64,000 nucleotides of DNA from Stenogyne calaminthoides (Eukaryota > Streptophyta > Magnoliopsida > Lamiales > Lamiaceae), in assembly GCA_037126765.1 (NCBI GenBank), contig JBBCBC010000030.1:5986478-6050477 (forward strand), read 5' to 3'. Below, piece after piece: positions 34,436 to 46,732 of the stretch. The notes beneath the pieces were generated by a model. The model was not told the DNA's origin, ran no database searches, and saw only the letters and a list, made by a program, of their open reading frames with translations. Both the position numbers and the translations under genes were made by a program. Every line of letters begins with the position of its first letter. The first letter of the stretch is position 1.

Positions 34436-35005
34436 ATATATATATATTAGAATTTTAGAATTTATTTGATTAAATAATTCATTCATTTTTAAAACTAATG
34501 GTTTTCTTATTAATGGATGAGAAAAATGCTAAAAAAAAGGATCATTTTGAAAACTGTTTTGATTAATTAAAAATTTACCCATATTTATTTTTCAAGAATA
34601 TAAATCACCGACGGTCTGTTACTTTTTAAAGACTGTATCCTCGAACGTACGGATATTTTAGAAGGCACCGTAAATGTAGAGGCGTAGCCTATATAATAAT
34701 AATAGTGTACGAATTTGGGTTGACTTTTTCTGGTAATTCCCAATGATTATGAAGCACGCGCGTGTTTAAAAATGCTCCTACCTAATTTAGATTTTTAACA
34801 TTTCGTCCCTTTTTACCCAACTTAAATTCGATTTAATAAGCGTATGTAAATTTGCACCGTCATACTCATTCTAAAGCTCAACAGTAAAGGATAATAATAT
34901 TATTGATGCTAAATTAAATAATAATGACTAAATACACTTTTATTTATACTAGTAAATTTGAAAATTCCAACTTATTTTCAAAGAACTGGATTAAGAAAAA
35001 GTAAG
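34436..35005 (+). repeat. Direct duplication B, copy 2 (shorter)
   Basis: Condensed copy of 32697-33918. Blocks such as GAAGCACGCGCGTGTTTAAA and CTCAACAGTAAAGGATAATA are conserved, while the segments between them are missing or shortened. The intervening 33919-34435 is AT-rich without a gene. Confidence 0.75.
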
Positions 35006-36311
35006 ATTCAAAACGAAAATCAGTTTTTTTGACGAGTTGTTTATTAAGATTTAAAATGATTGACTTTTAGTATGATAGATCTATATTATTATATCATCTT
35101 TAAAAAATCACTTTATAATTTTAAATTTTCTTGTAAAAAACATATGAAAATCTAATTATTATACGGATGGAGTATATAATTATTGAATAAAAATACTAAA
35201 TACATAAAAAAATGACTATGCGATGAATTATTCTGCATTATAAATAGGTGTTCTTATTATTGTAAAAATGAGTTGAATTTGATTAATTAAAAAAATAGAG
35301 ATTTTAAGCGTATTTGAGTTTGTCACTTTTTCGGTATTCTTATAGAATCAATGAAAACTATATATTTTCACTTCCTACATCAGTATAAATTAAAAAGTAT
35401 ATTAAAAGAGTATCTCATAATTCCTTCATCATGGATTCCAATGAAAATCAACGGAGATTGAAAATATTATTTAGTATTATTCATACTTCTCAATGCTTCA
35501 ACTTATTATTTTCTTGTCATCTAAATATACATATAGACATATAGTAGGGGTCCCACTTTAAATTAGAGGAAAACTTTGTATGGATTGATCAATTTTAAAA
35601 GTTGATTGCATTTAAAGGGTTTCAAATCTAAAATCTATAGACGATCATATTATTAAGTTTAAAATTTACACCACTTGATCAACCTTTAGAATTATGTGTA
35701 TGTCATGCTTTAATATAATGTATTCATTACGTGTGATTTTTTGGGGTCGAAAACTTACTTTGATACAAATTAGCTTTGAGTTCCCTTGTCAACAATGATA
35801 GGAAATGAAAATTACAAAAAAATAGGGAAAAAAATTATATGATTCGAAATCTCATGTTTTATTTTATATATGGTCACTTGGCCGCTAATTATTATGGGAA
35901 AAGAATATATGAATTCAACTCATGCTATCTCTAATCACACTCTAGTGACTCATTTTTAACTTCGTTATTATGAAACAAAAGGAAAAAAAATCTATTGTAG
36001 TCAAATCTACAAAGGGATGTTTGCAACTTGGCATACATTATAAATTAAAGTGGGTCCTTAGTTTCAATTAAAGATAAAGGAAAAAAAGTAGTACACTATA
36101 TATGATTATGCGTTCCAGAGGCATTTAACGCGGGATTGGCGTAAAGCCATACAAGAATTTGGCCAGACTTGGAGTATTAAGTATTTGTTTGGATTTTAAA
36201 TGTCAGAATTGGTGAAGTAAATAATAAAATATAATTATGACGAGGAGTACAAACTTTTGTTTGACCTTTTATTTTATTTTGTGGAAATCACTATATTAAT
36301 ATAACTTGTAT
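35006..36311. other. Gene-free AT-rich DNA
   Basis: No coding region, RNA gene or clear repeat family recognised between duplication B and the Helitron. Confidence 0.5.
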
Positions 36312-36599
36312 TCCTCTTTATACTAGTTGAGAGTTATTTCTACTGATGTGTCAGCTCCAGGATGATTTGACCTATTTATCATTTTAAGAATAAGAGTTGA
36401 ATCCATGTCATCTTGTTTTTCCTGATGTGTCTGCCACGTCTCTCTAAATTTTTTTCCTCATTTTTCTTCTCAATATATGTGGAGGATCACAATATATTAT
36501 TTCATCTTCAATTGTTCATATATTCACTATGTTAAAATTTTAATTAATAATAATTGTAACTAAAAAATGATTTCAAGCTCTACCTATTGTAGATGAGTC

Positions 36600-38843
36600 A
36601 TCTAAACGTGCAAGGCTAATGAGGAAAGAAGAACTTCAAAGAAAACGTATCCAAAATGTAAAAGGTATGTATTGAATATTTAATTGAAACATTCAAATTT
36701 GTATGTCTTTTAAAAGCTTTTTTTTTTCCGACACATTACAAGTTTTTTTTATCACTTTGTAATATCACTGTAAATTTGGGTACGACAGACTAACTAGCAA
36801 ATGATTCTTATTTTTTAGTTTATATAAAAAAAAGTATTATTGTTATAATACATAATTAAAATTATATCTTTTGTTATAATACAATAATACTAAGCTATGC
36901 ATATTTTGGTATTTAATCAAACACAAAAACGTAGTACACTTTTATCATGCAGGCATTTCAGCCTCGCCAACTGCAGTTATGATTCCACTAACTGATATTT
37001 CGAATGGTAAGTGGAATACTTTCATTATAAAACATTACACCAAAATGTATGTGGATTACAATCATTTTAATACATTTTGACTGTTACATCAAATATTAAT
37101 TATATGTTAATGTTTTTACACATTTTACTGTTTTAAACTTTATTTCTTGATAGGATGATAATTTTATTCTTACATTATTAGTAACATGTTTTTACTTTTT
37201 TTGTTTAAAAGAAAATACATCGACTTATATATACCACATCTAAAATAATAAATGATATTAAATTGTCTACTAATGAGTCTCCTTCCAATGTAAGAGTCTA
37301 GAATATATACCACAAATGAAGTATTTGGGAGGTGTACCAAAATCTAATAAAATCATTTCCCAATTTTTTAGTAAAATGATTCACAGCATATATTTATATA
37401 ACTCAATATATTTTGCATCGCAATATCATAATAACATTACATGTCTATAGCGATTCTTTAATACCAACATTTAACTATAGAATCAATATATTACATTTAA
37501 TTTACATTTATGTGATTTAAAAAAGTCATTTTTTTTTTTTTTATGTTAATGGCTTTTTGTCACTCACAATTGCTACATGTCAAATTTAGATCAACGTCAA
37601 CACTCTACGGAAGCAAGAGCAAAAGGAAAGTCAATATTAAGCCTTGTGAATCAACACTCACATGGTATTTTTTTTTTATAAATTATACACTTTAAATGTT
37701 ATGTGTGTGTATATATATTACTCTATTTTGTATTATATTTAGCACATTTGAAAATTATTACTATGACTCAAGTACAATTTGGTCCATATTTAAACCATAT
37801 AATTTAAAAGAATATATTATATATTATTTTTAAAGCAAATATAAGGAGTTGTGTTTTTAATCCAAATACTTATTCATTTACTATAAAACAAGTCGACAAA
37901 GGAATTTTTTTTGTCTAATCAGTTTGTAAGTGATTATATTTTTATGATATTTTAATTAATCCTTTAAAAAATATAAATAGTTGTGTATCTACTTATATGA
38001 TACGTAAAATCAAATAAATCTAATTTTTTTTTAAAGTGTATTTAGACAATAAATTCTAACTTTTTAAAGTAAGATTATCATATTATTTAAGTAGACAACC
38101 AAGATTTTTACGCTAATTAAGAAATAAATAATAATTTTTATGATAATTCTACTAAAATTGAGCGATAGAGAAATAAATACAAATTATCTTTTTAAGATCT
38201 TTTATAACATTATCATTAAATTTTTTAATATAATCTTACATTTTTTAGATACAAATAGTGATACGACGAGGAATACAAATGAAGCTCTGATTCAACAACA
38301 ATTTCAAACGACGTTAGAAGGTAACTTACACAAAAAATTTCAAATTTTTAAATTTAAATTTCAGTGATGTACCAAATTAATTAAGTTGTCATTCTATTTT
38401 AACAGAATATTTGGATCTTGGTGACGCAAATTCAATGTGCCTGCTTTGTGGTGCTATGATGTGGTACGAGGAGAGGATTAACAAAAGACTAAAGAACAAA
38501 CCACCAACATTTTCTGTATGTTGTTCGAATGGTAAGGTGCAGTTGCCTCCACTGCAAGAACTGCCTGCATTGTTACAAAAACTTCCATTCGAAGTAAACT
38601 CAAAGAGCATAAATTTCATACAAAATATTAGAGCATACAACATGATGTTCAACTTTACATCAATGGGTGGACAATTGATCATTCAATAAACAAAGCAAAA
38701 GCTCCATATGTATTCAAAATACAAGGGTCTAATTACCACAAAATAGGGAGTTTGTTGCCTGACCTAGAGTCAGAACCAAAGTTTGCTCAACTTTACATCT
38801 ATGACACATCAAACGAAGTACAAAATAGGATTGATGCAATCAG
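36600..38843 (+). pseudogene. Helitron Rep/helicase gene, N-terminal exons
   Basis: Five exons with GT/AG borders and constant phase 1: ending 36664 (ESSKRARLMRKEELQRKR...), 36953-37006 (ISASPTAVMIPLTDISN), 37590-37664 (DQRQHSTEARAKGKSILS...), 38249-38320 and 38406-38843. The last reads EYLDLGDANSMCLLCGAMMW, a CxxC zinc-binding region, then QNIRAYNMMFNFTSMGG. A one-base deletion near 38660 shifts the frame before DHSINKAKAPYVF and LLPDLESEPKFAQLYIYD. These are standard N-terminal blocks of plant Helitron proteins. No unambiguous start codon was found for exon 1. Confidence 0.8.
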
Positions 38844-39001
38844 GTTAGACATAATATGAATATTAAATATATTATTTATTGTTTGTTTTTTATTCTTCTA
38901 TACTTGACATAACTATATCTTTTTAATACTATGTATTATTTTTTATTGAAATAATTGTGGTATTTTAAAGTTTATATTAATAAGAATTTTACAAATAACA
39001 G

Positions 39002-40864
39002 CGGTAATGAAAATTCAAGCACTGACAATTTTGATCGTGGTACTATTTATGATTTGAAAAACATGCTTGATGAATACAACCCTCTTGCAAAGTCATTCCG
39101 GATGGCACGTGAGCATATTGATTCCAGCAATGATAAAACATGGATCATGAAGCTAATCGAGAAAAGGAAGACTGGCGGTAGGATGTATAATCTTCCAACT
39201 GTCCCGGAAGTAGCAGCTCTAATGCCTGGTGATATTAATGTTGAATTCGAGCAAAGGGACATTGTACTTCAAGAAAGGGATGGTTCTTTACAGAGAATAA
39301 GTGAACTTCATCCATCCTACCTTGCACTCCAATATCCTTTATTGTTTCCATATGGGGAGGATGGATATCGTCTTGGAATTCTACACAGGGATGCATCATC
39401 AACAACAAGACAAAGGGTGAAGTTAACCATGCGTGAATTCTTTGTTTATCGCATTCAAGAGAGATTGTGTGAATCAAGAACAATTTTCTATTGTAGAAGG
39501 TTGTATCAACAATTTTTGGTGGATGCATATACGATGATTGAGTCTGAGTGATTGTTATATATTAAAACTCACCATGTTCAGCTAAGGTCTGATAGTGAAA
39601 AAAACATACACGTTATTTGTGCAAAAAGGACAGACCAAACCTTCTTGTACCGGTAAACGAATAATTCCATCATCATACACTGGGGGTCATCGCTATATGA
39701 TGCAATGGCGATATGCAAGTGGTATTCTTACCCAGATTTATTCATAACATTCACTTGCAACCCGAAATGGCCAGAAATTACTCGATTTTTGGCAGATAGA
39801 GGACTCAAAGCTGAAGACAGACCAAATATTCTTTGTCGGTTGTTCAAGATGAAGTTGGATAATCTCATAAAGGACTTCAAAGAAAACGAGTTGTTCGAAA
39901 AAACTCAAGCAAGTAAGTATTATAAAATATTCAAATGTTGCATTATCAATTATATCCAAATAATGAATTCAATATCATTATTAATACTTTGAAAACAAAA
40001 TAATAAAAGCATATATTAACAAAAAGTTTTTATATTCTTTGAATTTTTGGCAAATTTTGTACAGTAATATACACTGTGGAGTTCCAGAAAAGAGGTCTGT
40101 CATATGTCCATATTCTCCTGTTCTTGCATCGAGATAACAAGATACCGTCTCCTGAAGATGTTGATCGCATCATTTTTGCGGAAATACTGGATGAGAGTAT
40201 TGATATAAAGTTGCATGAGTTGGTAAAAGATTTAATGATTCACGGTCCATGTGGTATACATAACAGAAATTCACCTTGCATAGTCAAGGGAAAATGTTCC
40301 AAACATTTTCCAAAGAAATACAACAAAAATAATATTGTTGATGAGGAAGGGTGCCGATTGTACAAAAGAAGAGATAATGGTCACACTCTTAAGAAGAAAA
40401 AGATTGAGATGGACAATAGGTTTGTCGTACCATATAATCCAACTTTGCTGAAGAGATATCAGATGCATATAAATGTCGAGTGGTGCAACCAACATAAATC
40501 AATAAAGTATCTGTTCAAGTACATAAACAAGGGCCATGATAGGGTGACAACAAAGGTTTGTCAAAAAACAAATGAAGGTGGCAAAACGAAAGAAGAAGAT
40601 GAGATCGCGAAGCATATCAATTGTCGATACATATCACCATGTGAAGCAGTTTGGATGACACTTGGATATGAAATAAATTATAAAAATCCTGTTGTTCAAA
40701 GGCTAAGTTTCCATCTTCCGGGAGAACAAAACATAATTTTTGAAGATGAAGATCCTATTGATAGTGTGCTCACCAAGCCCGGTGCTCAACGATCTATGTT
40801 TATGGCATGGTTCGATGCTAACAAAGAATACCCGTCTTCCAACCAAGTTTGTCTGGAAGAGTAA
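39002..40864 (+). pseudogene. Helitron Rep (Helitron_like_N) nicking domain, HUH motif altered
   Basis: The exon from 39002 reads LKNMLDEYNPLAKSFRMARE, LPTVPEVAALMPGD and LHPSYLALQYPLLFPYGEDG. A TGA at 39549 follows DAYTMIESE where family members have Arg. The frame resumes with AICKWYSYPDLFITFTCNPK and, after an intron at about 39913-40064, YTVEFQKRGLSYVHILLFLH. Family members have LPHAHIL here: the first His of the HUH metal-binding pair is Tyr in this copy. The tyrosine motif KYLFKYINKGHDRV is intact at about 40505-40550. The frame ends at 40864; a frameshift near 40845 leads on to the next segment. The protein normally nicks and joins single strands during rolling-circle transposition. 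Confidence 0.85.
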
Positions 40865-43003
40865 AGAGCGTGGATGGGTTCCGAGATAACAAAGGCCATC
40901 TTTAGGTAGATTGTTTTACGTTCCTCCCGGAGTTGGAGAAATGTACTACTTAGGCATTCTACTCCATCATAGCCCTGGTGCATTCTGTCATCAAGATATA
41001 AGTACAAAAAATAATGTAATATATCCTACTTTCAAAGATGTTTGCTACTCTATGGAATTATTGGATGATGACATAGAGTACATCGATGGTATTAAAGAAA
41101 CGAGTTTCTGGGCATCAACCCATTATCTTAGGAATTTATTTGCAATACTTCTGATGTCAAGCAGTATGTCATCCCCTGATGTGGTGTTTGATAAGACATT
41201 GGAATATTTGTCCGATGATATTCTTCATAAGCAACGACGAATGATGAACATGGAAGGTAACTAATATATATTACATGTATACTAATGATCTTCAAATAAC
41301 GTTTTAATTTTTATATTTTTATATTAATAATCCTTTACTATAAAAAAAACTTATAACAAAATTACTCATGTCGTGCAGAATTGCATCTCAATCTCGAACA
41401 AATAAAGAATTATAATTTGATCGAGATTGAGAAAATTCTCCATCAGAATGGAAGCACGCTGAAAAAATATACGTACCCCTTTTCCTGATATGGACATTGT
41501 TAATGTCCAACAAAACAAACTCATTCAAGAGGAACTTCAGTACAATCAGTCAGATTTAAAAGTAGAAAACATGACCAACTATTTTCTACACTGACTACTG
41601 AACAAAAGAGTGTCTATCAAGACATCATAGAGGCTGTCGAGACTAATAAAGGCGGGATATTTTTTCTTTACGACTTTGGTGGAACTGAAAAAACCTTTGT
41701 TTGGAAAACACTATCAGCTTACATTCGATCGCAAGGTCATATTGTGTTGAATGTTGCATCCAGTGGAATCACATGTCTACTACTTCCGGGAGGACGTACA
41801 GCCCACTCTAGATTTGCTATATCGTTAGATGTTAATGAAGATTCGACATGTCAAATAAAACCGGGGACTGAGTTGGCAGAACTAATTGTAAAGACAAAGC
41901 TTATAATTTGGGATGAAGCACCAATGACAAAAAGATATTGCTTTGAAGCGCTCGATAAAAGTTTGAGAGATATAATTAGAGACTCGAGCAACGTGTCTAC
42001 ATGTCATCCATTTGGCGGAAAAATCATAGTATTCGGAGGAGATTTTAGACAAATTCTTCCTGTAATACCAAAGGGTTCTAGAGAGGATATTGTATATGCG
42101 ACGATAAATTCTTTATACTTATGGAAGTCATGCAAGGTACTTAGATGATGAACCCGATGCTCAACTTCAAGAATTTTCTGATTGGATCTTGAAGGTTGGT
42201 GATGGAGATGTTGGAGAGTATAACGATGGTTATTCAGAAATTGAAATTCCATAACAAAATTAATAATGGATGCACCCGATCCCATTGAGGCAATAGTAAA
42301 TTCTCTCTACCCGTCAATTGCCAGTAATTTTTCTGACCCGATGTATTTTGATGATAGGGCTATTCTTGCTCCAACTCATAAAGTTGTTGAGACGATCAAT
42401 GAACACGTACTGTCTAAAATACCTGGTGAACAGAAAGTATACTTGAGCTCTGATAGTTTATGCAAAGTGTCTGCCCAGTCTTCCAATAATGCAAAATTGT
42501 TCACAGTAGATTATTTGAACTCAGTAAAGTGTTCTGATATTCCAAACCATCAACTTGTATTGAAGATTGGGGTACCCATAATGCTTCTTCTTAACATAGA
42601 TCATAAAACAAGTTTGTGCAACAGTACTAGATTGATTGTTACAAAATTGGGAAATCACGTGTTAGAGGCTAGAATAATTTCAGGTCGAAACATTGGGAAT
42701 AAGGTATATATCCCACGGATGATATTAAGTCCTTCGGATCCCACAGTACCAGTCAAGTTCCAAAGAAGACAGTTCCCAGTTCTATTGTGTTTTGCAATGA
42801 CTATTAACAAAAGTCAAGGTCAGTCTCTATCCAACGTTGGTCTATTCCTACCAAGACCTGTATTTACACACGACCAACTATATGTTGCGATTTCAAGGGT
42901 GAAGAGTCAAAAGGGATTGAAAGTACTTTGTCTTAATGATGAAGGAAACCCCTCTAGCTCTACGATCAATGTTGTTTTCAAAGAAGTTTTCCAGAATCTT
43001 TAG
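40865..43003 (+). pseudogene. Helitron Pif1-like helicase domain, Walker A altered
   Basis: Begins GRLFYVPPGVGEMYYLGILL, passes LLDDDIEYIDGIKETSFWAS and YLSDDILHKQRRMM, has an intron 41257-41378, and then frameshifts near 41475 and 41570. The helicase starts LTTEQKSVYQDIIEAVE. Walker A reads YDFGGTEKT where Pif1-like Helitron helicases have YGYGGTGKT, so two conserved glycines are Asp and Glu. Walker B (LIIWDEAPM) and PFGGKIIVFGGDFRQILPVI are intact. At 42148 the frame breaks where a LTKNMRL block should follow, consistent with a deletion. The rest (42266-43003) reads through VPIMLLLNID, MTINKSQGQSL and YVAISRVKS to a normal C-terminus. Inactive by frameshift and motif loss. Confidence 0.85.
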
Positions 43004-43233
43004 TGGATTTACATAAAATAATAATTTTATTATATGCGTTTTCACTCATTGTTTAATTATTGTACAAACAATTATATCTATATTAATTTATGTTTAACCT
43101 TATAATACTATTTTTTTGTTACAATATTCTTATAATAATTTATCATACAAAATGAAAAAAATTAAAATTTATATTAACTAATTTCATAGTAAAATATAAT
43201 ATTAAAAATTAAAATACTAATTTTATTTAAAAT

Positions 43234-43261
43234 CCCGTGTAATACACGGGTTCTACACTAG
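43234..43261 (+). terminator. Helitron 3' terminal hairpin and CTAG end
   Basis: A 7-bp perfect stem (CCCGTGT/ACACGGG) with loop AAT, then 11 bases to the terminal CTAG. This structure is thought to act as the replication terminator of Helitrons. It is intact although the protein is broken, so the copy could still be mobilised in trans if its 5' end is also intact. Confidence 0.85.
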
Positions 43262-44338
43262 TAGTGTTGTATAATTAACAATTTATGCAAAAACTTGTAT
43301 TTAATATTGCATGCAAATGATATGTGTAATTATAGATTAATTGAGTTTTTTTTTTTTGGTCAAGCATGGGTGGTCGGGTTAGGACAGATTGTTGGCGGAT
43401 TTAATGAAATTTCTTCTTTTTTCCCGTCACTGCGCAACCATATTTCTTTTTCCTATTCTTCTCTTTAGATTAATTGCTGACGGATCTTACGGGTTTTCTT
43501 CTTTCTCGCCTATGTAGCCCTCCATACCGCTGCCACTTTCATCTTCGTTGTTTGTAGGTGGAGAGTCTATCCGTCGTTCGTGCCCTAATTTATTGTCCAA
43601 TTTAATTTTTTTCGATTCTCTCCGATCATTGGATGAAATCAGGTTGTTCAATTTGAATTTAAGTGTGGATACTGCGAGAAGATGAGAGAATATGTGTGTG
43701 GTGTAGGATTACCCCTCAACATAAAGTGTGTCCTGAAATTCAGATCCGTTTGTACTCTTTTCATGTTGTTCTTTAAATTTGTAATTTTGGACTGAATTTT
43801 TTTTTCGCGCTTGTACTGGTTTTTGTTCATTTAGTAACACTATTTTGCTCATAGGGTAACACTCTTTTGTTCATATAGTAATACATCAAGTTGTTCTTTA
43901 AATTTGTAATTTTGGACTGTGATTTCTTTTCGCGCTTGCACTGATTTTGTTCATGTGGTATCACGTTTTTTTCATAGGGTAACACTTTTTATTCATGTAC
44001 GTAGTAACACATGTTTTTTAGTAATATGTAACATTGTTCACATATCGTCGTAATACTATGTGAATACTTATGTGTTACCATATGAACAACAATGTGTTAC
44101 CTTGTGACCCATGATACTTTATGAACATTTATGTGTTACTAAATGAAAAAAATGTGATACTTATAGAAACGAAATGTGTTGCTACGTGAAATAAAAATTA
44201 CATTATCATTTTAAAGAAAAAATACTACGTGAAATTTAGTAACACATAGATGTAGTAACACATAAAAACTTGACAATTTTTTTTTTTAAAAATTATGTGC
44301 TCAATAAGAATTAAATATGCTACCAACTAAATTAGCAA
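43262..44338. other. Gene-free DNA with fold-back repeat
   Basis: 43764-44020 holds two copies, 129 bp apart, of a block starting GTTGTTCTTTAAATTTGTAA and containing TTTCGCGCTTG. 44040-44280 carries the same GTAACAC...TTCAT words inverted (GTGTTACCATATGAACA), giving an extended imperfect palindrome. 43480-43640 is less AT-rich but has no supported frame. Confidence 0.6.
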
Positions 44339-44612
44339 GAGTTGGTATGCTGTGAAACTTATTCACCGTGAAACTGGTTTATTTTTACACTTTAGTTATT
44401 ACGATTACACTCTTTAGTAATATAGGTCACACTCTTCAGTTATCACGACCACACTATTTACTGTAATATTTATCACCCCCTTCATTTTTATGAGTAATAC
44501 TCTTCATAGTAAAAAGTCACATTCTTCAGTTATATAAGTCACACTCTTTAGTAATATAAGTCACACTCCTAAACCAGTTTCACCGTGAAACTTGTTCACC
44601 CTATACTTTGCC
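44339..44612 (+). mobile_element. Mutator-type MITE, copy 2
   Basis: A 274-bp element begins GAGTTGGTATGCTGTGAAAC and ends CCCTATACTTTGCC, flanked by a perfect 9-bp duplication AATTAGCAA (44330-44338 and 44613-44621). It is the reverse complement of 5135-5418. Internal words such as TCACACTCTTTAGTAATATA repeat several times. The perfect 9-bp duplication supports Mutator-type mobilisation and defines the family's ends. Confidence 0.85.
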
Positions 44613-44621
44613 AATTAGCAA

Positions 44622-46504
44622 CAGACCTGAATCACTAGGCTATAATACATATTCAATAAAGATATCATTCTATAAATATATATTCGTCCGCCCTAAAGCT
44701 CACAGCCCACAACACTTATTCGCCCGCGCCCAACCCACACCGACCCGTCCCGCATCCCAACCCGCGATTTTTTAATTAAATTATCTTAATTATAATGTAT
44801 TGCACATATCAATAAGATGTAATATTTTATAAGAGTCACAACAATTTATTGTATAAACCTTTCAAAAAAAAAAGTATAGGGATGGAGTTTATTCCGGTGT
44901 TATATCGTAAAAAAGTCTTGAAAAATTGAAAGATAATTTTTTCTACTAACTTGGCGTGTAATTGATATATTTTTAATGAAAAATATTAATTTATACAAAA
45001 AAATATCAATATATACATAAAAAAATATTAATTTTTTGGCTGAGAAATATGAGTACTTCTTCAATATAAAACTGTAATATATATAAACTGATATTTTTTT
45101 ATATGAATTAATACTTTAAAATATTTTGTTTATAATTTGCGAAAAAATGTAAAATAATAATTTGGTTTTAAATTTTTTTTTGTCAAAATTACACTGGTTG
45201 TAAAATAAACATGGTGCGTCGAAGAGTTATTTTAATTAAAGATATCAAAATAGCAAGAAAATACTATTTTATTTTGGCAAAAAAATTGGTGCACAATTTT
45301 GATTTTTTGAATTTTTTATCAGAAAAAAAGTATTCATTAAAATGAATAATTGGGTATAAGGAATACCCATTACAAAGTAAAATTGTAACACTCACCAAAT
45401 ATCTATCAACATTCTAAAATTTTCCTAAGATTAGCGATCCACCCATTAAAGGAAAAAACACAGAAAGAAGGGTATTTAATGAACACCAGCTTAAACATCT
45501 CCCTTTTATCACATCCGCTAACATCTCCTTTTCGAAAAGATTGTCTTAAAAAATAAGTTTGTTTCTACTTCTTCATATGATCCAAACAATGCAAATCCAT
45601 AACTCAATCGCAAAAATACTCCCATTCTTACCAATAAGAAGACCCTAATGGATGTTGAAGTGTTCGAAAGCTCATACATGAAATGTCACCGACTTTTTGG
45701 ACTAAATTACTTTTTACTGTAATTCATGTTTCATAAGTAACAAATTTTTCCGTGAAACTTGTCAATAGTTGTCATACTATAAAATTAATATCATTATATT
45801 TATAAATTAATATTACTATTCTTATTAATTAATATTTATAACATTTAATACTATTCAAGTTTACAAATTTAATGATATTAGCTAATAAATATTATAATAT
45901 TAATTTATAAGTATAGAGTTATAAATTTCAACTATGTATAAATTTTATGGAAGGCCTGATCTTCATATACGTATCCAGTTTAATGGATGAGCAAAGTCCC
46001 GACATAATCTAATACTCTTATAAAAAAAAAATCCAATTAATTAAGAATCTTAATCACTCAAACTTAATGATAATGTTTTAACATTTATCAGTTTATGTAT
46101 CCATGTGTATTTTCTTTTTTTGGACGCAATATCCATGTTCTGTAGTTATGATGATTCTGTAAACATCAGAGATCCATGTGAAATACGATTTGTTATTATG
46201 ACACGTTATTTTAGATTAATTAAGATAAAAACTCGTGTAAATTAGAGTTCACAATTAACTCGAAATTTTTAATAATATTATTATGCATAAAAATTATCAT
46301 TATTATGTATAAAAATTACTACTGCTCAAAAAAAATAAAAAAATTTCAAATATTTTGTAATTTGTTTAAAAACCCCTATTCAATACCTCATTTTTTATTG
46401 TCATTATTATTATTATTTTCGCATTCCATAATACTGTAGTTTATAATAAATCTATTGAATTGATATATGTGAAATTTTAAACAACACTAATTTTTGGAGA
46501 CTAA
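44622..46504. other. Gene-free AT-rich DNA
   Basis: No gene. A family Q fold-back copy lies at about 45725-45960 (CGTGAAACTTGTCAATAGTT to CTATGTATAAATTTTATGG). The rest is A/T-rich with no recognised features. Confidence 0.5.
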
Positions 46505-46732
46505 GTCTTATATGCATTCAGGTGCATCGTGCAATCATAGTGTATTTTAGAACCATGCAATTTTTTATATTGAAGGATGAAACTTGTTTACACTGAATCG
46601 AGCAACTATTAATATGAAAAAATGGTTGCAAGGTTCAGTATAAACAAATTGTTTTTTTCAATATAACAAGTTGCATGATTCAGAAATGCAGTATAAATGC
46701 ACAGTGCATCTGAATGCTTATGAGATACTCTC
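46505..46732. mobile_element. MITE family T, copy 2
   Basis: Ends TCTTATATGCATTCAGGTGC and GTGCATCTGAATGCTTATGA are inverted repeats continuing about 50 bp inward (ATCATAGTGTATTTTAGAAC versus ATTCAGAAATGCAGTATAAA). Same family as 24138-24352. No coding capacity. Confidence 0.7.

Larger units (their letters stand above)
36312..43261 (+). mobile_element. Helitron, full-length but inactivated
   Basis: The 3' end is diagnostic: a 7-bp hairpin CCCGTGT-AAT-ACACGGG at 43234-43250, then TTCTACACTAG ending at 43261 with the CTAG typical of Helitrons, followed by T. The 5' end is placed at about 36312 (TCCTCTTTATACTAG), before the first Rep-ORF exon; the start is uncertain by tens of bases. The element carries the multi-exon Rep/helicase gene of autonomous plant Helitrons on the plus strand. 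About 6.95 kb in all. There are no terminal inverted repeats and no target duplication, as expected for rolling-circle elements. Confidence 0.88.

Noticed and set aside
38389..39528. Minus-strand frames across the Helitron gene (38389-38682, 39047-39262, 39235-39528)
   Set aside because: Antisense shadows of the recognised plus-strand Helitron exons.
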